Both the position numbers and the translations under genes were made by a program. Positions 51,214-60,874 of a stretch of 64,000 nt of DNA are shown one piece after another. The stretch spans positions 2,177,089-2,241,088 of the forward strand of contig NZ_JAALDK010000001.1 of assembly GCF_013366925.1 (NCBI RefSeq), read 5' to 3'. Below the pieces are notes generated by a model. That model was not told the origin of the DNA, ran no database searches, and saw nothing but the letters and a program-made list of their open reading frames with translations. This stretch comes from Paraburkholderia youngii (GTDB taxonomy: Bacteria; Pseudomonadota; Gammaproteobacteria; Burkholderiales; Burkholderiaceae). Within the stretch, counting starts at the first letter, position 1; each line of letters starts with the position of its first letter.

Positions 51214-52380
51214 TTGTCCCGCTCTCCTGCTCTCGGCTGGCTTGCCAGCTTTCTCCCCGCACCGGTCACCGTGAAATGGCACGAGCGTGCGCGTTCGTGC
51301 CTCGGCGCGCTGCTCGGCATCGCGTTCACCGGCGGTCTGATGTATCTGCTGCTCGGTCCGGCTGCAAACATTCCGCTGCTGGTCGCGCCGATGGGCGCCT
51401 CCGCGGTGCTGCTGTTTGCCGTGCCCGCGAGCCCGCTCGCGCAGCCGTGGTCGATCATCGGCGGCAACCTCGTGTCCGCGACGGTCGGCGTGACCTGCGC
51501 GATGCTGATCGGCGATCCGACGCTGGCGGCCGCCCTCGCGGTGGCGCTGTCGATCTCCGGCATGTTCGCGCTGCGCTGCGTGCACCCGCCGTCGGGCGCG
51601 GTCGCGTTGACCGCGGTGCTGGGCGGCCCGGTCATTCATGCGCTCGGCTACCGCTTCGTGCTCGAACCGATCGCGATCCAGTCGGCCGCGCTGCTGTTCG
51701 CGGCGCTCGTCTATCACGCGGCAACCGGCCACCGCTACCCGCATGCGGGACGCCAGGACCGCGCGACGCCGAATCAGGCCGCCGACGAAGCCGCGCGCGT
51801 CGGCTTCACCCGCGACGACGTCAAAGCCGTGCTTCGACGCCGTGACGAAATGCTCGACATCGGCACCGACGACCTCTATTCGTTGCTGCGCGAAACGCAG
51901 CTACAGGCCTTCTCGCGCAGCTTCGACGAACTGCGCTGCGAAGACGTGATGTCGCGCCATGTCGTGTCGGTGTCGCCGGGCGCGCGCGCCGCTGCCGCAT
52001 GGGAGCTGTTCAGGCGCCACAATGTGAAGGCGCTGCCGGTCGTCGATGTGAAGCAGAAGCTGCTCGGCATCGTCACGCGCGCCGATTTCGTCGACAGGAA
52101 AAGCTTCGGCGCGCTCGGTCCGATCCTGAACTACTTCGACGGCTGGCTGCGCGGCGATGCGCTTCGCACGTCGAACGTCGGCAGCTTGATGACCACCGAC
52201 GTGTGCACCGTCGGCGCCTCCGATCCGATCACGGAACTGGTGCCGATGTTCGCTAACTACGGGCACCACCACGTGCCGGTGCTCGATCGCGGGGGGCGCG
52301 TGGTCGGCATGATCACGCAGGTGGACCTGATCTCCGGCCTGTACCGGCAGACCGCCACCCAAGCCCGCAAGGCGGCCTGA
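51214..52380 (+). CDS. HPP membrane protein with CBS pair
   Basis: 388-aa inner-membrane protein. The N-terminal HPP domain (about 25-170) has four to five helices, with LLVAPMGASAVLLFAVPASP and the signature CVHPPSGAVALTAVLGGPV. A soluble C-terminal region (about 230-380) holds two CBS domains (VMSRHVVSVSPGARAAAAWE and LMTTDVCTVGASDPITELVP) that usually sense adenosine nucleotides. HPP proteins are linked to nitrite or other anion transport in some lineages. No ATG is available: the frame opens after a stop at 51172 and the first usable start is TTG 51214, without a clear ribosome site. Confidence 0.88.
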   Translation: MSRSPALGWLASFLPAPVTVKWHERARSCLGALLGIAFTGGLMYLLLGPAANIPLLVAPMGASAVLLFAVPASPLAQPWSIIGGNLVSATVGVTCAMLIGDPTLAAALAVALSISGMFALRCVHPPSGAVALTAVLGGPVIHALGYRFVLEPIAIQSAALLFAALVYHAATGHRYPHAGRQDRATPNQAADEAARVGFTRDDVKAVLRRRDEMLDIGTDDLYSLLRETQLQAFSRSFDELRCEDVMSRHVVSVSPGARAAAAWELFRRHNVKALPVVDVKQKLLGIVTRADFVDRKSFGALGPILNYFDGWLRGDALRTSNVGSLMTTDVCTVGASDPITELVPMFANYGHHHVPVLDRGGRVVGMITQVDLISGLYRQTATQARKAA

Positions 52381-52446
52381 TTTTCAGTTAAAAGAGCAAG
52401 GAGACCTGCCGCGGGATGCCGTTGCCACGGCCGTAATCCACCTAAA

Positions 52447-52465
52447 TACATCATGCCGTGATATA
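52447..52465. promoter_or_regulatory. Stress-island operator copy D (marR-clc)
   Basis: TACATCA-TGCCG-TGATATA, 31 bases upstream of the MarR start. The 7-5-7 layout matches copies A and B, making autoregulation by this MarR the simplest reading. Confidence 0.68.
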
Positions 52466-52496
52466 TTTTCCGTTTCTTCACATCGGCGGATATCCC

Positions 52497-52913
52497 ATGA
52501 AAGTACGGACTCGCAAGCTCGTCAAGAGCGATTTCGAGCAGTTGTCGGAGTTTCGCTACCAGATGCGGCGCTTCGAGCGCTTCTCGGAGCAGGCCGCGCA
52601 GAACGAGGGCATCACGCCGTTGCAATACCTGTTGTTGCTGCATATCAAGGGCTATCCCGAGCGCGACTGGGCGACCGTCGGCGAACTCGCGGAGCGTCTG
52701 CAGGCGCAACATCACGGCGTCGTCGCACTGGTATCGCGCTGCGAGGCACTGAGTCTCGTGCGCCGCCAGGTCAGCGAAACCGATCGTCGCCAGGTTGAAG
52801 TACACATCGAAAAAGCGGGAGAACGGGTACTCGAGCGGCTCGCGGAACTGCATCGCGCCGAATTGAGATCGCTCGAAGGCTCCTTCCAGATTCCTCAGAT
52901 CGATCTCGACTAA
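52497..52913 (+). CDS. MarR-family regulator of the stress/ion island
   Basis: 138-aa MarR winged-helix protein: dimer helix FRYQMRRFERFSEQAAQNEG, then ITPLQYLLLLHIKGYP, recognition region ATVGELAERLQAQHHGVVAL and a wing SLVRRQVSETDRRQVEVHIE. It lies two bases before the ClC gene and so is co-transcribed with it. The operator at its own promoter recurs before uspA and between DUF1840 and HPP-CBS, suggesting this protein coordinates the island. The ligand is unknown. Confidence 0.92.
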   Translation: MKVRTRKLVKSDFEQLSEFRYQMRRFERFSEQAAQNEGITPLQYLLLLHIKGYPERDWATVGELAERLQAQHHGVVALVSRCEALSLVRRQVSETDRRQVEVHIEKAGERVLERLAELHRAELRSLEGSFQIPQIDLD

Positions 52914-52915
52914 CC

Positions 52916-54715
52916 ATGAGCATGGATTCCCACAAGCGCGACTTCGCGGCGAATGCACGGCTGCCCGGCATTTTCGCGCTCGCCGCGTGCATCGGCCTCG
53001 TCAGCACGTTTGCCGCTTTTGTTCTGCTGAACCTGATTCACCTGTTCACCAACCTGTTTTTCTTCGGCACGCTGTCGTTCGTCGACCGCTCGCCCGCCGC
53101 CAATACGCTCGGCATCTGGGTGATCGGCGTGCCGGTGATCGGCGGCTTGATCGTTGGACTGATGGCGCGCTTCGGCTCCGAAAAAATTCGTGGCCACGGC
53201 ATTCCCGAGGCGATCGAAGCGATCCTGTTCGGCAAGAGCAAGATGTCGCCGAAAGTGGCGGTGCTCAAGCCGTTGTCGTCGGGCATCGTGATCGGCAGCG
53301 GCGGGCCGTTCGGCGCGGAAGGCCCGATCATCATGACCGGCGGCGCGCTCGGCTCGCTGATCGCGCAGTGCGTGAAGGTCACGTCGGCGGAGCGCAAGAC
53401 GCTGCTCGTGGCCGGCGCCGCGGCCGGCATGACCGCGGTGTTCGGCACGCCGCTCGCGGCCGTGCTGCTCGCGGTCGAGCTGCTGCTGTTCGAATGGCGC
53501 CCTCGCAGCTTCCTGCCGGTCGCGGTGGCCTGCGCGGTCGCCGGCTTCGCTCGCGCGATTTTCTTCGGTACAGGTCCGCTGTTTCCGCTGCAGACCGCCG
53601 CGCCCGATGGCTGGTCCCTGCTGTCGTGCGCGGTCGCTGGCGTGTTGTCGGGCGCGCTTGCGTCCGGCCTGTCCGCCGCGCTCTACAAGGTGGAAGACCT
53701 GTTCGGCAAGCTGCCGATCCACTGGATGTGGTGGCCCGCGCTCGGCGGTACCGTCGTCGGCATTGGCGGCTGGCTCGAACCGCGCGCGCTCGGCGTCGGT
53801 TACGACGTGATCGGCGATTTGCTGCATCAGCATATTGCAGTGCAGGTCGCGCTTTTGCTGCTCACCGTGAAGGCTGTGATGTGGGTCATCGCGCTCGGCT
53901 CGGGCACGTCGGGCGGTGTGCTCGCACCGCTGTTGATGCTCGGCGCCGGACTCGGCACGGTGCTCGCGCACTGGCTGCCGGGCAGCGAGCCGGCGCTGTG
54001 GCCGCTCGTCTGCATGGCCGCGACGCTTGGCGCCACGCTCGGCGCGCCGCTCACGGCCATCGTGTTCGCGTTCGGCCTCACGCACGACGCCAACGCGCTG
54101 CTGCCTCTGCTGACCGCAACGCTGATCGCGCACGGCTTCTCCACGGTGGTGATGCGGCGCTCGATCATGACCGAGAAAATCGCGCGACGCGGTTATCACA
54201 TCTATCGCGAGTACGGCGTCGATCCGCTCGAGCGCCACTATGTCGACGAAGTGATGACCGCATCGGTCGAATCGGTCGATGCCGCCACGACGGTCGGCGC
54301 AACGCTGCAGACGCTGTTCGGCGCGAACCAGCTGCGCCGCGCGTATCCGGTGGTGCGCGACGGCGCGGTGATCGGCGTGGCCGAACGCCCGTTGCTCGAA
54401 CGCTTCTGCGCCGAGGACACGGAGCGCAAGCGCGCGATGACCCTCGCCGCCGTGTTCGCCCAGCACAACACCGCGTTTGCGTTGTCATCCGAGACCTGCC
54501 GGCTCGTGGCGACGCGGCTCGCAGTGCTAGGGCTCGAACGCCTGCCGGTGGTCGCCGATGGCAACAGCATGCGTCTGATCGGAATCGTGTCGCGCAGCGA
54601 TCTGATCAAGCCGTCGCTCGTTCACTTCGAAGAGGAACACAAACGCGAGCGGCTCCGTCGTATCGGGCCGTCGCTCGGCAAGCGGCGCTTCGCGCCGGTT
54701 CGTAAAACCAGCTAA
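52916..54715 (+). CDS. ClC-family chloride channel/antiporter with CBS pair
   Basis: 599-aa ClC anion transporter. Selectivity motifs in order: GHGIPEAIEAILFG (GSGIP type), GGPFGAEGPIIMTGG (GREGP type, with the gating Glu), and GTSGGVLAPLLMLGAGLG (GxFxP type). The pore module runs to about residue 420. Two C-terminal CBS domains follow (about 440-580; VMTASVESVDAATTVGATLQ and LIGIVSRSDLIKPSL). The protein is probably a 2Cl-/H+ exchanger for acid or ionic stress. It is co-transcribed with the MarR gene; a truncated inverted copy lies at 49631-50116. Confidence 0.94.
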   Translation: MSMDSHKRDFAANARLPGIFALAACIGLVSTFAAFVLLNLIHLFTNLFFFGTLSFVDRSPAANTLGIWVIGVPVIGGLIVGLMARFGSEKIRGHGIPEAIEAILFGKSKMSPKVAVLKPLSSGIVIGSGGPFGAEGPIIMTGGALGSLIAQCVKVTSAERKTLLVAGAAAGMTAVFGTPLAAVLLAVELLLFEWRPRSFLPVAVACAVAGFARAIFFGTGPLFPLQTAAPDGWSLLSCAVAGVLSGALASGLSAALYKVEDLFGKLPIHWMWWPALGGTVVGIGGWLEPRALGVGYDVIGDLLHQHIAVQVALLLLTVKAVMWVIALGSGTSGGVLAPLLMLGAGLGTVLAHWLPGSEPALWPLVCMAATLGATLGAPLTAIVFAFGLTHDANALLPLLTATLIAHGFSTVVMRRSIMTEKIARRGYHIYREYGVDPLERHYVDEVMTASVESVDAATTVGATLQTLFGANQLRRAYPVVRDGAVIGVAERPLLERFCAEDTERKRAMTLAAVFAQHNTAFALSSETCRLVATRLAVLGLERLPVVADGNSMRLIGIVSRSDLIKPSLVHFEEEHKRERLRRIGPSLGKRRFAPVRKTS

Positions 54716-54733
54716 AAGACCGCTGCAATAGTC

Positions 54734-54768
54734 AAAGGCCGAGCCCCGCGAGGGCCTCGGCCTTTTTT
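54734..54768 (+). terminator. Terminator of the marR-clc operon
   Basis: AAAGGCCGAG and CTCGGCCTTT form a 10-bp stem with a GC-rich loop, continuing into a six-T run, 18 bases after the ClC stop. Confidence 0.92.
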
Positions 54769-54782
54769 GTTCGCGCATGCAG

Positions 54783-55184
54783 CTATTTGCCCGCGCCACG
54801 CGGCTCGACGCAACCCAGCACGAGCGTGTCGCCCGATTTCGCGCCCGGACCCAGCGCCGCGGTGTGGAAGTCCGCGTGATCGCAATGCCATTCGGCGTGG
54901 AAGTCGCGCGCGCATGCCAGCGTCGTGCCGCCTTTGTGCAGACCGGGCAGCGGGTAATCGCAAGTTTCCCGTCCGTTGCAATGACGCTCGAGCTCGCGAG
55001 TCAGGTTGCCCGGCGGCGCGCCGCAATTCCCGCCATAGGTGCCCGATACGATCGTGATCGCGCGCATGGGCGCGTCGGCGTTGGCGGACACCACGAATAC
55101 GCCGCTTGCTAGCGCCAGCACGGCAGGAAGGATCCCACTGAGGAAAACCTGTCTGCGCCGTGAAGTTTCCATCGGCTTCTTCAC
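54783..55184 (-). CDS. Cys-rich exported lectin-like protein
   Basis: 133-aa exported protein: basic n-region (METSRRRQ), hydrophobic core and cleavage near VSANADAP. The mature part has about six Cys, with SGTYGGNCGAPPGNLTRELE, RHCNGRETCDYPL, ARDFHAEWHCD and GDTLVLGCVEP. This spacing is reminiscent of rhamnose/galactose-binding (SUEL-type) lectin domains, but I do not assign binding. Start is GTG at 55184 because GGAGG lies six bases upstream; an ATG four codons later lacks one. Confidence 0.75.
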   Translation of the reverse strand: MKKPMETSRRRQVFLSGILPAVLALASGVFVVSANADAPMRAITIVSGTYGGNCGAPPGNLTRELERHCNGRETCDYPLPGLHKGGTTLACARDFHAEWHCDHADFHTAALGPGAKSGDTLVLGCVEPRGAGK

Positions 55185-55311
55185 TTTTCGCCTCCGTTCC
55201 CTCTACAGGCGACGCTGAACCGAAACACGCCGCCTATAGCCAGGTATAGAGGAAAGAGCCAAACGCTGCCACACAAAAACCCGTGCCTACAGGCAATCGC
55301 GGCAAAACCCG

Positions 55312-56214
55312 TTATTCGAGCGCCTTGTCGTTCGGCTGCGCGTAAAGCTGCTTCAGCGAATCGCTCATCGGAAAGTCGAAGCTGATGTTCTTCGGCGGCA
55401 CCGGCTTGACGAACCAACGGTCGTACATCGTGTGGATTTCGGGTCCTTTCATCACCTGTTCGAGCGTGTCGTCGACGAGCTTTCTGAACTCGGGATCGTC
55501 GCGGCGCAACATGAAGCCGTACGCTTCCGACGATTGCGGCGTGCCGGTGATGATCCAGTCCGACGGCTTGGCGGTCAGCGTGCGCGTGCCGGCAAGCAGC
55601 ACGTCATCCATCATGTACGCGACGGCACGGCCGCTTTCGAGCGTGAGGCGCCCTTCGCCGTAATCCTTCGCGCTGATGATCTGCATGTTCATCTTCTTGT
55701 CTTCGTTCATCTTGCGCAGGATGCGCTCGGACGTCGTGCCTTGGTTGGTCACCACCGTCTTGCCCGCGAGATCCGGGAAGTCCTTGATGCCGGAGTCCTT
55801 GCGCGTCAGAAGACGTGTCGTCGCGACGAAGAACGTGTCGCCGAAGCTCACCTGGCTCTGGCGCGCGGCGAGATTGGTCGTCACGCCGCATTCGAGATCG
55901 ACCGTGCCGTTCTGTACGAGCGGGATGCGATTCTGCGAGGTGACCGGGATGAAGCGAACCTTGAGGTCCGGACGCTTCGTTTTCGTTTTCACCGCATCGA
56001 TGATCTTGTTGCACAAGTCCTGCGAAAAGCCGATCACTTCGTTGTTCGCATCGACGTAGGAAAACGGCACCGAGGTCTCGCGATGGCCAATCGCGATCAC
56101 GCCGCTTTGCTGGATCTTCGCGAGCGTGGACGTCGTGTCCTGCGCGAACGCGGCAGTACTCACCGCTGTTGCCGCCACGAGCACGGCGACAGCGGACCAA
56201 TTCATCACTTTCAT
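55312..56214 (-). CDS. Glutamate/aspartate-type ABC substrate-binding protein
   Basis: 300-aa periplasmic amino-acid-binding protein of the SBP_bac_3 family, most like GltI. Signal peptide ends STAAFAQD. Characteristic blocks: SGVIAIGHRETSVPFSYVDA, GFSQDLCNKIIDAVKTK, IPLVQNGTVDLECGVTTN, GKTVVTNQGTTSERI, SGRAVAYMMDDVLLAG. The start at 56214 heads the signal peptide. No permease or ATPase genes follow on the minus strand, so it is an orphan binding protein, either sharing another transporter or acting in sensing. An 11-bp inverted repeat lies about 60 bases upstream. Confidence 0.92.
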   Translation of the reverse strand: MKVMNWSAVAVLVAATAVSTAAFAQDTTSTLAKIQQSGVIAIGHRETSVPFSYVDANNEVIGFSQDLCNKIIDAVKTKTKRPDLKVRFIPVTSQNRIPLVQNGTVDLECGVTTNLAARQSQVSFGDTFFVATTRLLTRKDSGIKDFPDLAGKTVVTNQGTTSERILRKMNEDKKMNMQIISAKDYGEGRLTLESGRAVAYMMDDVLLAGTRTLTAKPSDWIITGTPQSSEAYGFMLRRDDPEFRKLVDDTLEQVMKGPEIHTMYDRWFVKPVPPKNISFDFPMSDSLKQLYAQPNDKALE

Positions 56215-56274
56215 AGGTTTCTCCGATCGTTCTGCAGGTTCCTGATGGATGGCGGGCTGCTGTGCCAGCCGTCT

Positions 56275-56312
56275 ACATATGTTGCCATTAAAAAAATACT
56301 TGCAACATATGT
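56275..56312. promoter_or_regulatory. 11-bp inverted repeat upstream of the GltI-like gene
   Basis: ACATATGTTGC-N16-GCAACATATGT. Each arm also contains the self-complementary ACATATGT, so there are two palindromic half-sites 27-30 bases apart around an A/T-rich spacer: a likely double operator in the promoter of the binding-protein gene. Confidence 0.6.
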
Positions 56313-56373
56313 TAACTACCGAGTGTCGACACGCCGTGCAACGGCGTTGTCCGCTCATCAATTCACCATAGAT

Positions 56374-56417
56374 CCGTACCGGACACCCTTTTCAAAACCG
56401 TACAGGTACTGTACCGG
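56374..56417. promoter_or_regulatory. Repeated GTACMGG boxes upstream of lysE-like gene
   Basis: CCGTACCGG (56374), CCGTACAGG (56398) and CTGTACCGG (56409) lie within 44 bases. The last two also form the inverted repeat GTACAG-GTA-CTGTAC. They end 60 bases before the LysE-type start. A GntR/MocR-like factor, perhaps the one encoded at 57122-58537, could bind here. Confidence 0.4.
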
Positions 56418-56476
56418 GACCTATCGCTAGAATGAGCTTCACCGTTTCTGTTGGCGACACCGGAGCCCATCCCCCC

Positions 56477-57100
56477 ATGTCTTTCGTCACTCTCAGCGCG
56501 CTGCCCGCCGGCATTCTGTTCGCGCTCGTCACCTCGATCACGCCCGGTCCGAACAACACGATGCTGCTCGCATCGGGCGTCAATTTCGGCTTTCGCCGCA
56601 CGCTGCCGCATCTGTCCGGCATCAGCGTCGGCGTGGTGCTGTTGATGTTGTCGGTCGGCGTGGGCCTCGGCGAAGCGTTCGTGCACTTTCCCGTGCTGTA
56701 CACGGTGCTCGAAGCCGTCAGCGTCGCTTATCTGCTGTATCTGGCGTGGAAGATCGGCACGTCGGGAGAGCTCAAGCTCAGGAACGGCGAACGGCGCCCG
56801 ATGCGCTTTCATGAAGCAATCGCGTTTCAGTGGGTCAATCCGAAGGCGTGGATGATGGTGCTGACCGCCGCGACGACGATTCATCTGAGCAACAGCTTCG
56901 GCATGAACGCCGTTGCAATGGCCGCGGTGTTCTATGTGATCGGCTTTCCGTGCATCTGCGTGTGGGCTGGTTTCGGCACGGCGATGCGCGAGGTGCTGTC
57001 GAACCCGAAACGGCTGCGCGTCTTCAACGTCGCGATGGCGCTGCTGCTCGTGGGGTCGCTGTATCCGATCGCGCTGAAGCTGTTCGGGCATGGCGGCTGA
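56477..57100 (+). CDS. LysE/RhtB-family exporter
   Basis: 207-aa, about six-helix amino-acid exporter of the LysE family. The signature SITPGPNNTMLLASGVNFG is at about 19-37, and FQWVNPKAWMMVLTAATT carries the conserved NPK motif. The start MSFVTLSALP at 56477 fits the family; a start 15 codons earlier (56432) is also open. It converges with a MocR regulator gene. Likely exports an amino acid or derivative; which one is not readable. Confidence 0.92.
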   Translation: MSFVTLSALPAGILFALVTSITPGPNNTMLLASGVNFGFRRTLPHLSGISVGVVLLMLSVGVGLGEAFVHFPVLYTVLEAVSVAYLLYLAWKIGTSGELKLRNGERRPMRFHEAIAFQWVNPKAWMMVLTAATTIHLSNSFGMNAVAMAAVFYVIGFPCICVWAGFGTAMREVLSNPKRLRVFNVAMALLLVGSLYPIALKLFGHGG

Positions 57101-57121
57101 GCGTCCGACGCGCCGCCGCGT

Positions 57122-58537
57122 CTACCACGCCCCCTGCCCGACCCTCTCGATGAAGCGCCACAACGCGTCGTCGGTCGAATACGGCGCGTTGAAGCGGAAC
57201 CACGCGCTCGGCGCGTCGTCGGGACGGAAGTAGGAGCCCGGCGCGAGCCAGATGCCATGCGCGAGCGCGGCGGTCGCGACCTCGGCGGCGTGCTCCGCTT
57301 CGATCGGCAGACGCGCCAGCATGAAGAGCCCCGCGCGCGGCCGATGAAACACCTCGAGCCCGAGCACGTCGAGCCGTTCTTCGAGTGCCACGTGCGCGAG
57401 CTTCAGCCGCTCGTTGACCATCTCGACATGGCGCGCGTAACGCCCTTCCACCAGCACCTTGTCGACGATCCGCTCGATCGTTTCCGACGACGTCAGTCCC
57501 ACCGCCATCTTCGTGCGCGCGAGCTCGCGCAGCACCGCCTGCTCGGCCACCACGTAGCCGCAGCGCAGCGACGGCGTCACCGTCTTCGAAAAGCCGCCGA
57601 CGTGCAACACGCGCTGCAAGCCCTCCATCGCCGCCAGCAGCGGCGCGCCGGCCGGCGCGAGTTCGCGGCTCACGTCGTCCTCGATGACCCAGATGCGTTC
57701 GCGCTCGGCGATCTGCAGCAAGCGGAACGCGGCCGACATGCCGAAGGTCGCGCCGGTCGGATTCTGCAGCGTGGTGTTGACGAAGATCGCCTTCGGCTTG
57801 TGCCGCGCGACCAACGTTTCGAGAACCTCAGTATCGACGCCGGCCGGCGTGCGCGGCACGCCATGCACGACCAGCCCGGCGAGCTTCAGGATCTGCAGCA
57901 GGTTGCAGTAGCCGGGGTCCTCGACGATGACCGCATCGCCTGCGCGCAGCAGCGTGCGCACAATCAGATCGAGTCCCTGCGTCGCGCCCTGCGTGAGCAG
58001 CACGTTCGCGACGTCGACCGGCAGCCCGCGCCGATCGAGTTGTTCGGCGATGCGCTCGCGCAGCGGCGCGAAGCCGTACGGATGGCCGTAGTCGCCGAGA
58101 CGCGCGGCCGGCACCCGGCTCAGCGCACGCAGCGAGTGCTGCAGGCCGCTCTCGTTGGTCCATTCGCTCGGCAGCCAGCCGCAGCCCGCCTTGATCGGCA
58201 CCGAGTGATCGGCGAACACGTCGGACAGCAGCCATGTCGCGGTCAGGCTCGGCGGCGTCCAATCGGCGACAGCCGCGCGCGCGGACGGCGAGCGCGCCGC
58301 CACCCGATAGCCGGAGCCGCGCCGCGCGACCACGAGCCCCATCGACACGAGCCGGTTGTACGCCTCGGTCACCGTGAAGGTGCTCAGCGCGTGGCTTTGC
58401 GCAAGCTGCCGCACCGACGGCAGCAGCGCGCCGGCGCGCAGCGATTGCGCATCGATCGCGCGCGCGAAGCCTTGCACGACCTGTTCGACGAGCGTCGGCG
58501 CCGCACGCCGGTCGCGTTGAAGGTCCAGTTCGATCAT
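57122..58537 (-). CDS. MocR-type PLP-dependent regulator (divergent to transaminase)
   Basis: 471-aa GntR/MocR protein: winged helix (about 10-75; LPSVRQLAQSHALSTFTVTE), linker, then an aminotransferase-like domain. PLP lysine in HVGGFSKTVTPSLRCGY; cofactor Asp in WVIEDDVSREL; the NPTG motif is present (TLQNPTGATFG). Start MIELDLQRD at 58537. It is divergent from an omega-aminotransferase; four ACAGTT-type boxes lie between them. By analogy with GabR it would activate the transaminase gene when its amine or amino-acid substrate is present. Confidence 0.92.
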   Translation of the reverse strand: MIELDLQRDRRAAPTLVEQVVQGFARAIDAQSLRAGALLPSVRQLAQSHALSTFTVTEAYNRLVSMGLVVARRGSGYRVAARSPSARAAVADWTPPSLTATWLLSDVFADHSVPIKAGCGWLPSEWTNESGLQHSLRALSRVPAARLGDYGHPYGFAPLRERIAEQLDRRGLPVDVANVLLTQGATQGLDLIVRTLLRAGDAVIVEDPGYCNLLQILKLAGLVVHGVPRTPAGVDTEVLETLVARHKPKAIFVNTTLQNPTGATFGMSAAFRLLQIAERERIWVIEDDVSRELAPAGAPLLAAMEGLQRVLHVGGFSKTVTPSLRCGYVVAEQAVLRELARTKMAVGLTSSETIERIVDKVLVEGRYARHVEMVNERLKLAHVALEERLDVLGLEVFHRPRAGLFMLARLPIEAEHAAEVATAALAHGIWLAPGSYFRPDDAPSAWFRFNAPYSTDDALWRFIERVGQGAW

Positions 58538-58594
58538 GTTTTGGGCGAAAAACCTAGAAAAAAAGACCAAGCGTGGACCGCCCCGCCTACCGGG

Positions 58595-58678
58595 ACAGTT
58601 CGCGCGAATTCACCAGCACAGTTGGCACCACACTTCGTCAACTGTTTATGCCGCCATTAAACCGCGAGGACTACAGTT
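58595..58678. promoter_or_regulatory. ACAGTT boxes between MocR and transaminase genes
   Basis: ACAGTT occurs at 58595, 58618 and 58673, and inverted (AACTGT) at 58640. The first two are direct repeats spaced 23 bases. MocR proteins such as GabR bind direct repeats in the divergent region, which is what this resembles. Confidence 0.5.
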
Positions 58679-58725
58679 TGGCTACGCTCAAAGCCCTCAA
58701 CCGACACCCACTTCGAGGAGATGCC

Positions 58726-60054
<1,329 letters not shown>

Positions 60055-60092
60055 GTAGGCAGGCAAGCCCGCCAGCGGGCGACAACAACAGA

Positions 60093-60126
60093 GCGGCGGC
60101 ACGCGCATGCGTGCCGCCGCCCTTTT
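60093..60126 (+). terminator. Terminator after the transaminase gene
   Basis: GCGGCGGCACGC-GCAT-GCGTGCCGCCGC is a perfect 12-bp stem with a four-base loop followed by CCTTTT. It lies 39 bases after the stop, between convergent genes, and may serve both. Confidence 0.8.
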
Positions 60127-60155
60127 CCATTGCCGCCGCTTTGCGAGCCGCAAGC

Positions 60156-60680
60156 TCAGTGATGCGCGCGCGCCGCCCGCGTTTGCGCGGCCTTTTTCGC
60201 GGCAGCGGAGCGTCCAGCCGCGCCTTTGGTCGCCGCGGCCTTCTTGGCTGCGGCGGAGCGGCTCGCGGCAGGCCGCTTGGCCGCCGCCGACTTCGCCTGC
60301 TTCGACATCGCCGCCGACGACGCCCCGGCCTTGCTCTCGCGCTTGAGCACGCTTTCCGACACACGCGAGCGTTTAGCGCTCGACTCCTTGCTCGCGCTCT
60401 TCTTCGCAGCGCCGACGTGCTTGCCCGCCGCACTGTCCTTCTGCGCTTTCTTGCGGGTCGCCTCGCTCGTGGCGCCCTTCTTCGGCGGCTTTAGGTCGAC
60501 GCCGGCGCGCCGCGCCTCGGACAGCCCGATCGCGATCGCCTGCTTCGGCGAGCGCACGCCGTGCTTGCCTGCGCGGACCTTGTCCACCTGTTCCTTGACG
60601 AACTCTCCCGCTTGGGTACTCGCTGATTTGCCCGCGCGTTTATCGGCCGCGGCACGCTTCAAGGTTTTCTGCTCTGGCAT
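60156..60680 (-). CDS. Lys/Ala-rich histone H1-like protein
   Basis: 174-aa very basic protein. The N-terminal 90 residues form a DUF6496-like helical region (AADKRAGKSASTQAGEFVKE, then RSPKQAIAIGLSEARRAGVD). The rest is low-complexity with repeated AAAKKAA and SAAAKK units like histone H1 tails. Start MPEQKTLKRA at 60680. It is expected to bind DNA or RNA non-specifically; actual role unknown. A second such tail in this window is on the HU protein at 12959-13411. Confidence 0.85.
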   Translation of the reverse strand: MPEQKTLKRAAADKRAGKSASTQAGEFVKEQVDKVRAGKHGVRSPKQAIAIGLSEARRAGVDLKPPKKGATSEATRKKAQKDSAAGKHVGAAKKSASKESSAKRSRVSESVLKRESKAGASSAAMSKQAKSAAAKRPAASRSAAAKKAAATKGAAGRSAAAKKAAQTRAARAHH

Positions 60681-60874
60681 GACGGTTCTCCGGTTGTGGG
60701 TGAGGCTCTTATGGTTCAGCAACGAGCGTGCCGCAACGCCCATCTGCGTCTTGGTCCGGCGGCAGTTACGGGCGGGACTCGCGTGCGTCGGCGGGACGGC
60801 GTATGGTTGTGGACATGGGACGGGAGTCAGCGCCGAGGCGCCGACTCAAATCGACCGCTTGCACGGAGACAGCC

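Noticed and set aside
55240..55311. Weak hairpin TGCCT-AC-AGGCA after the GltI-like gene
   Set aside because: Only a five-base stem with an imperfect T-run; not enough to call a terminator.
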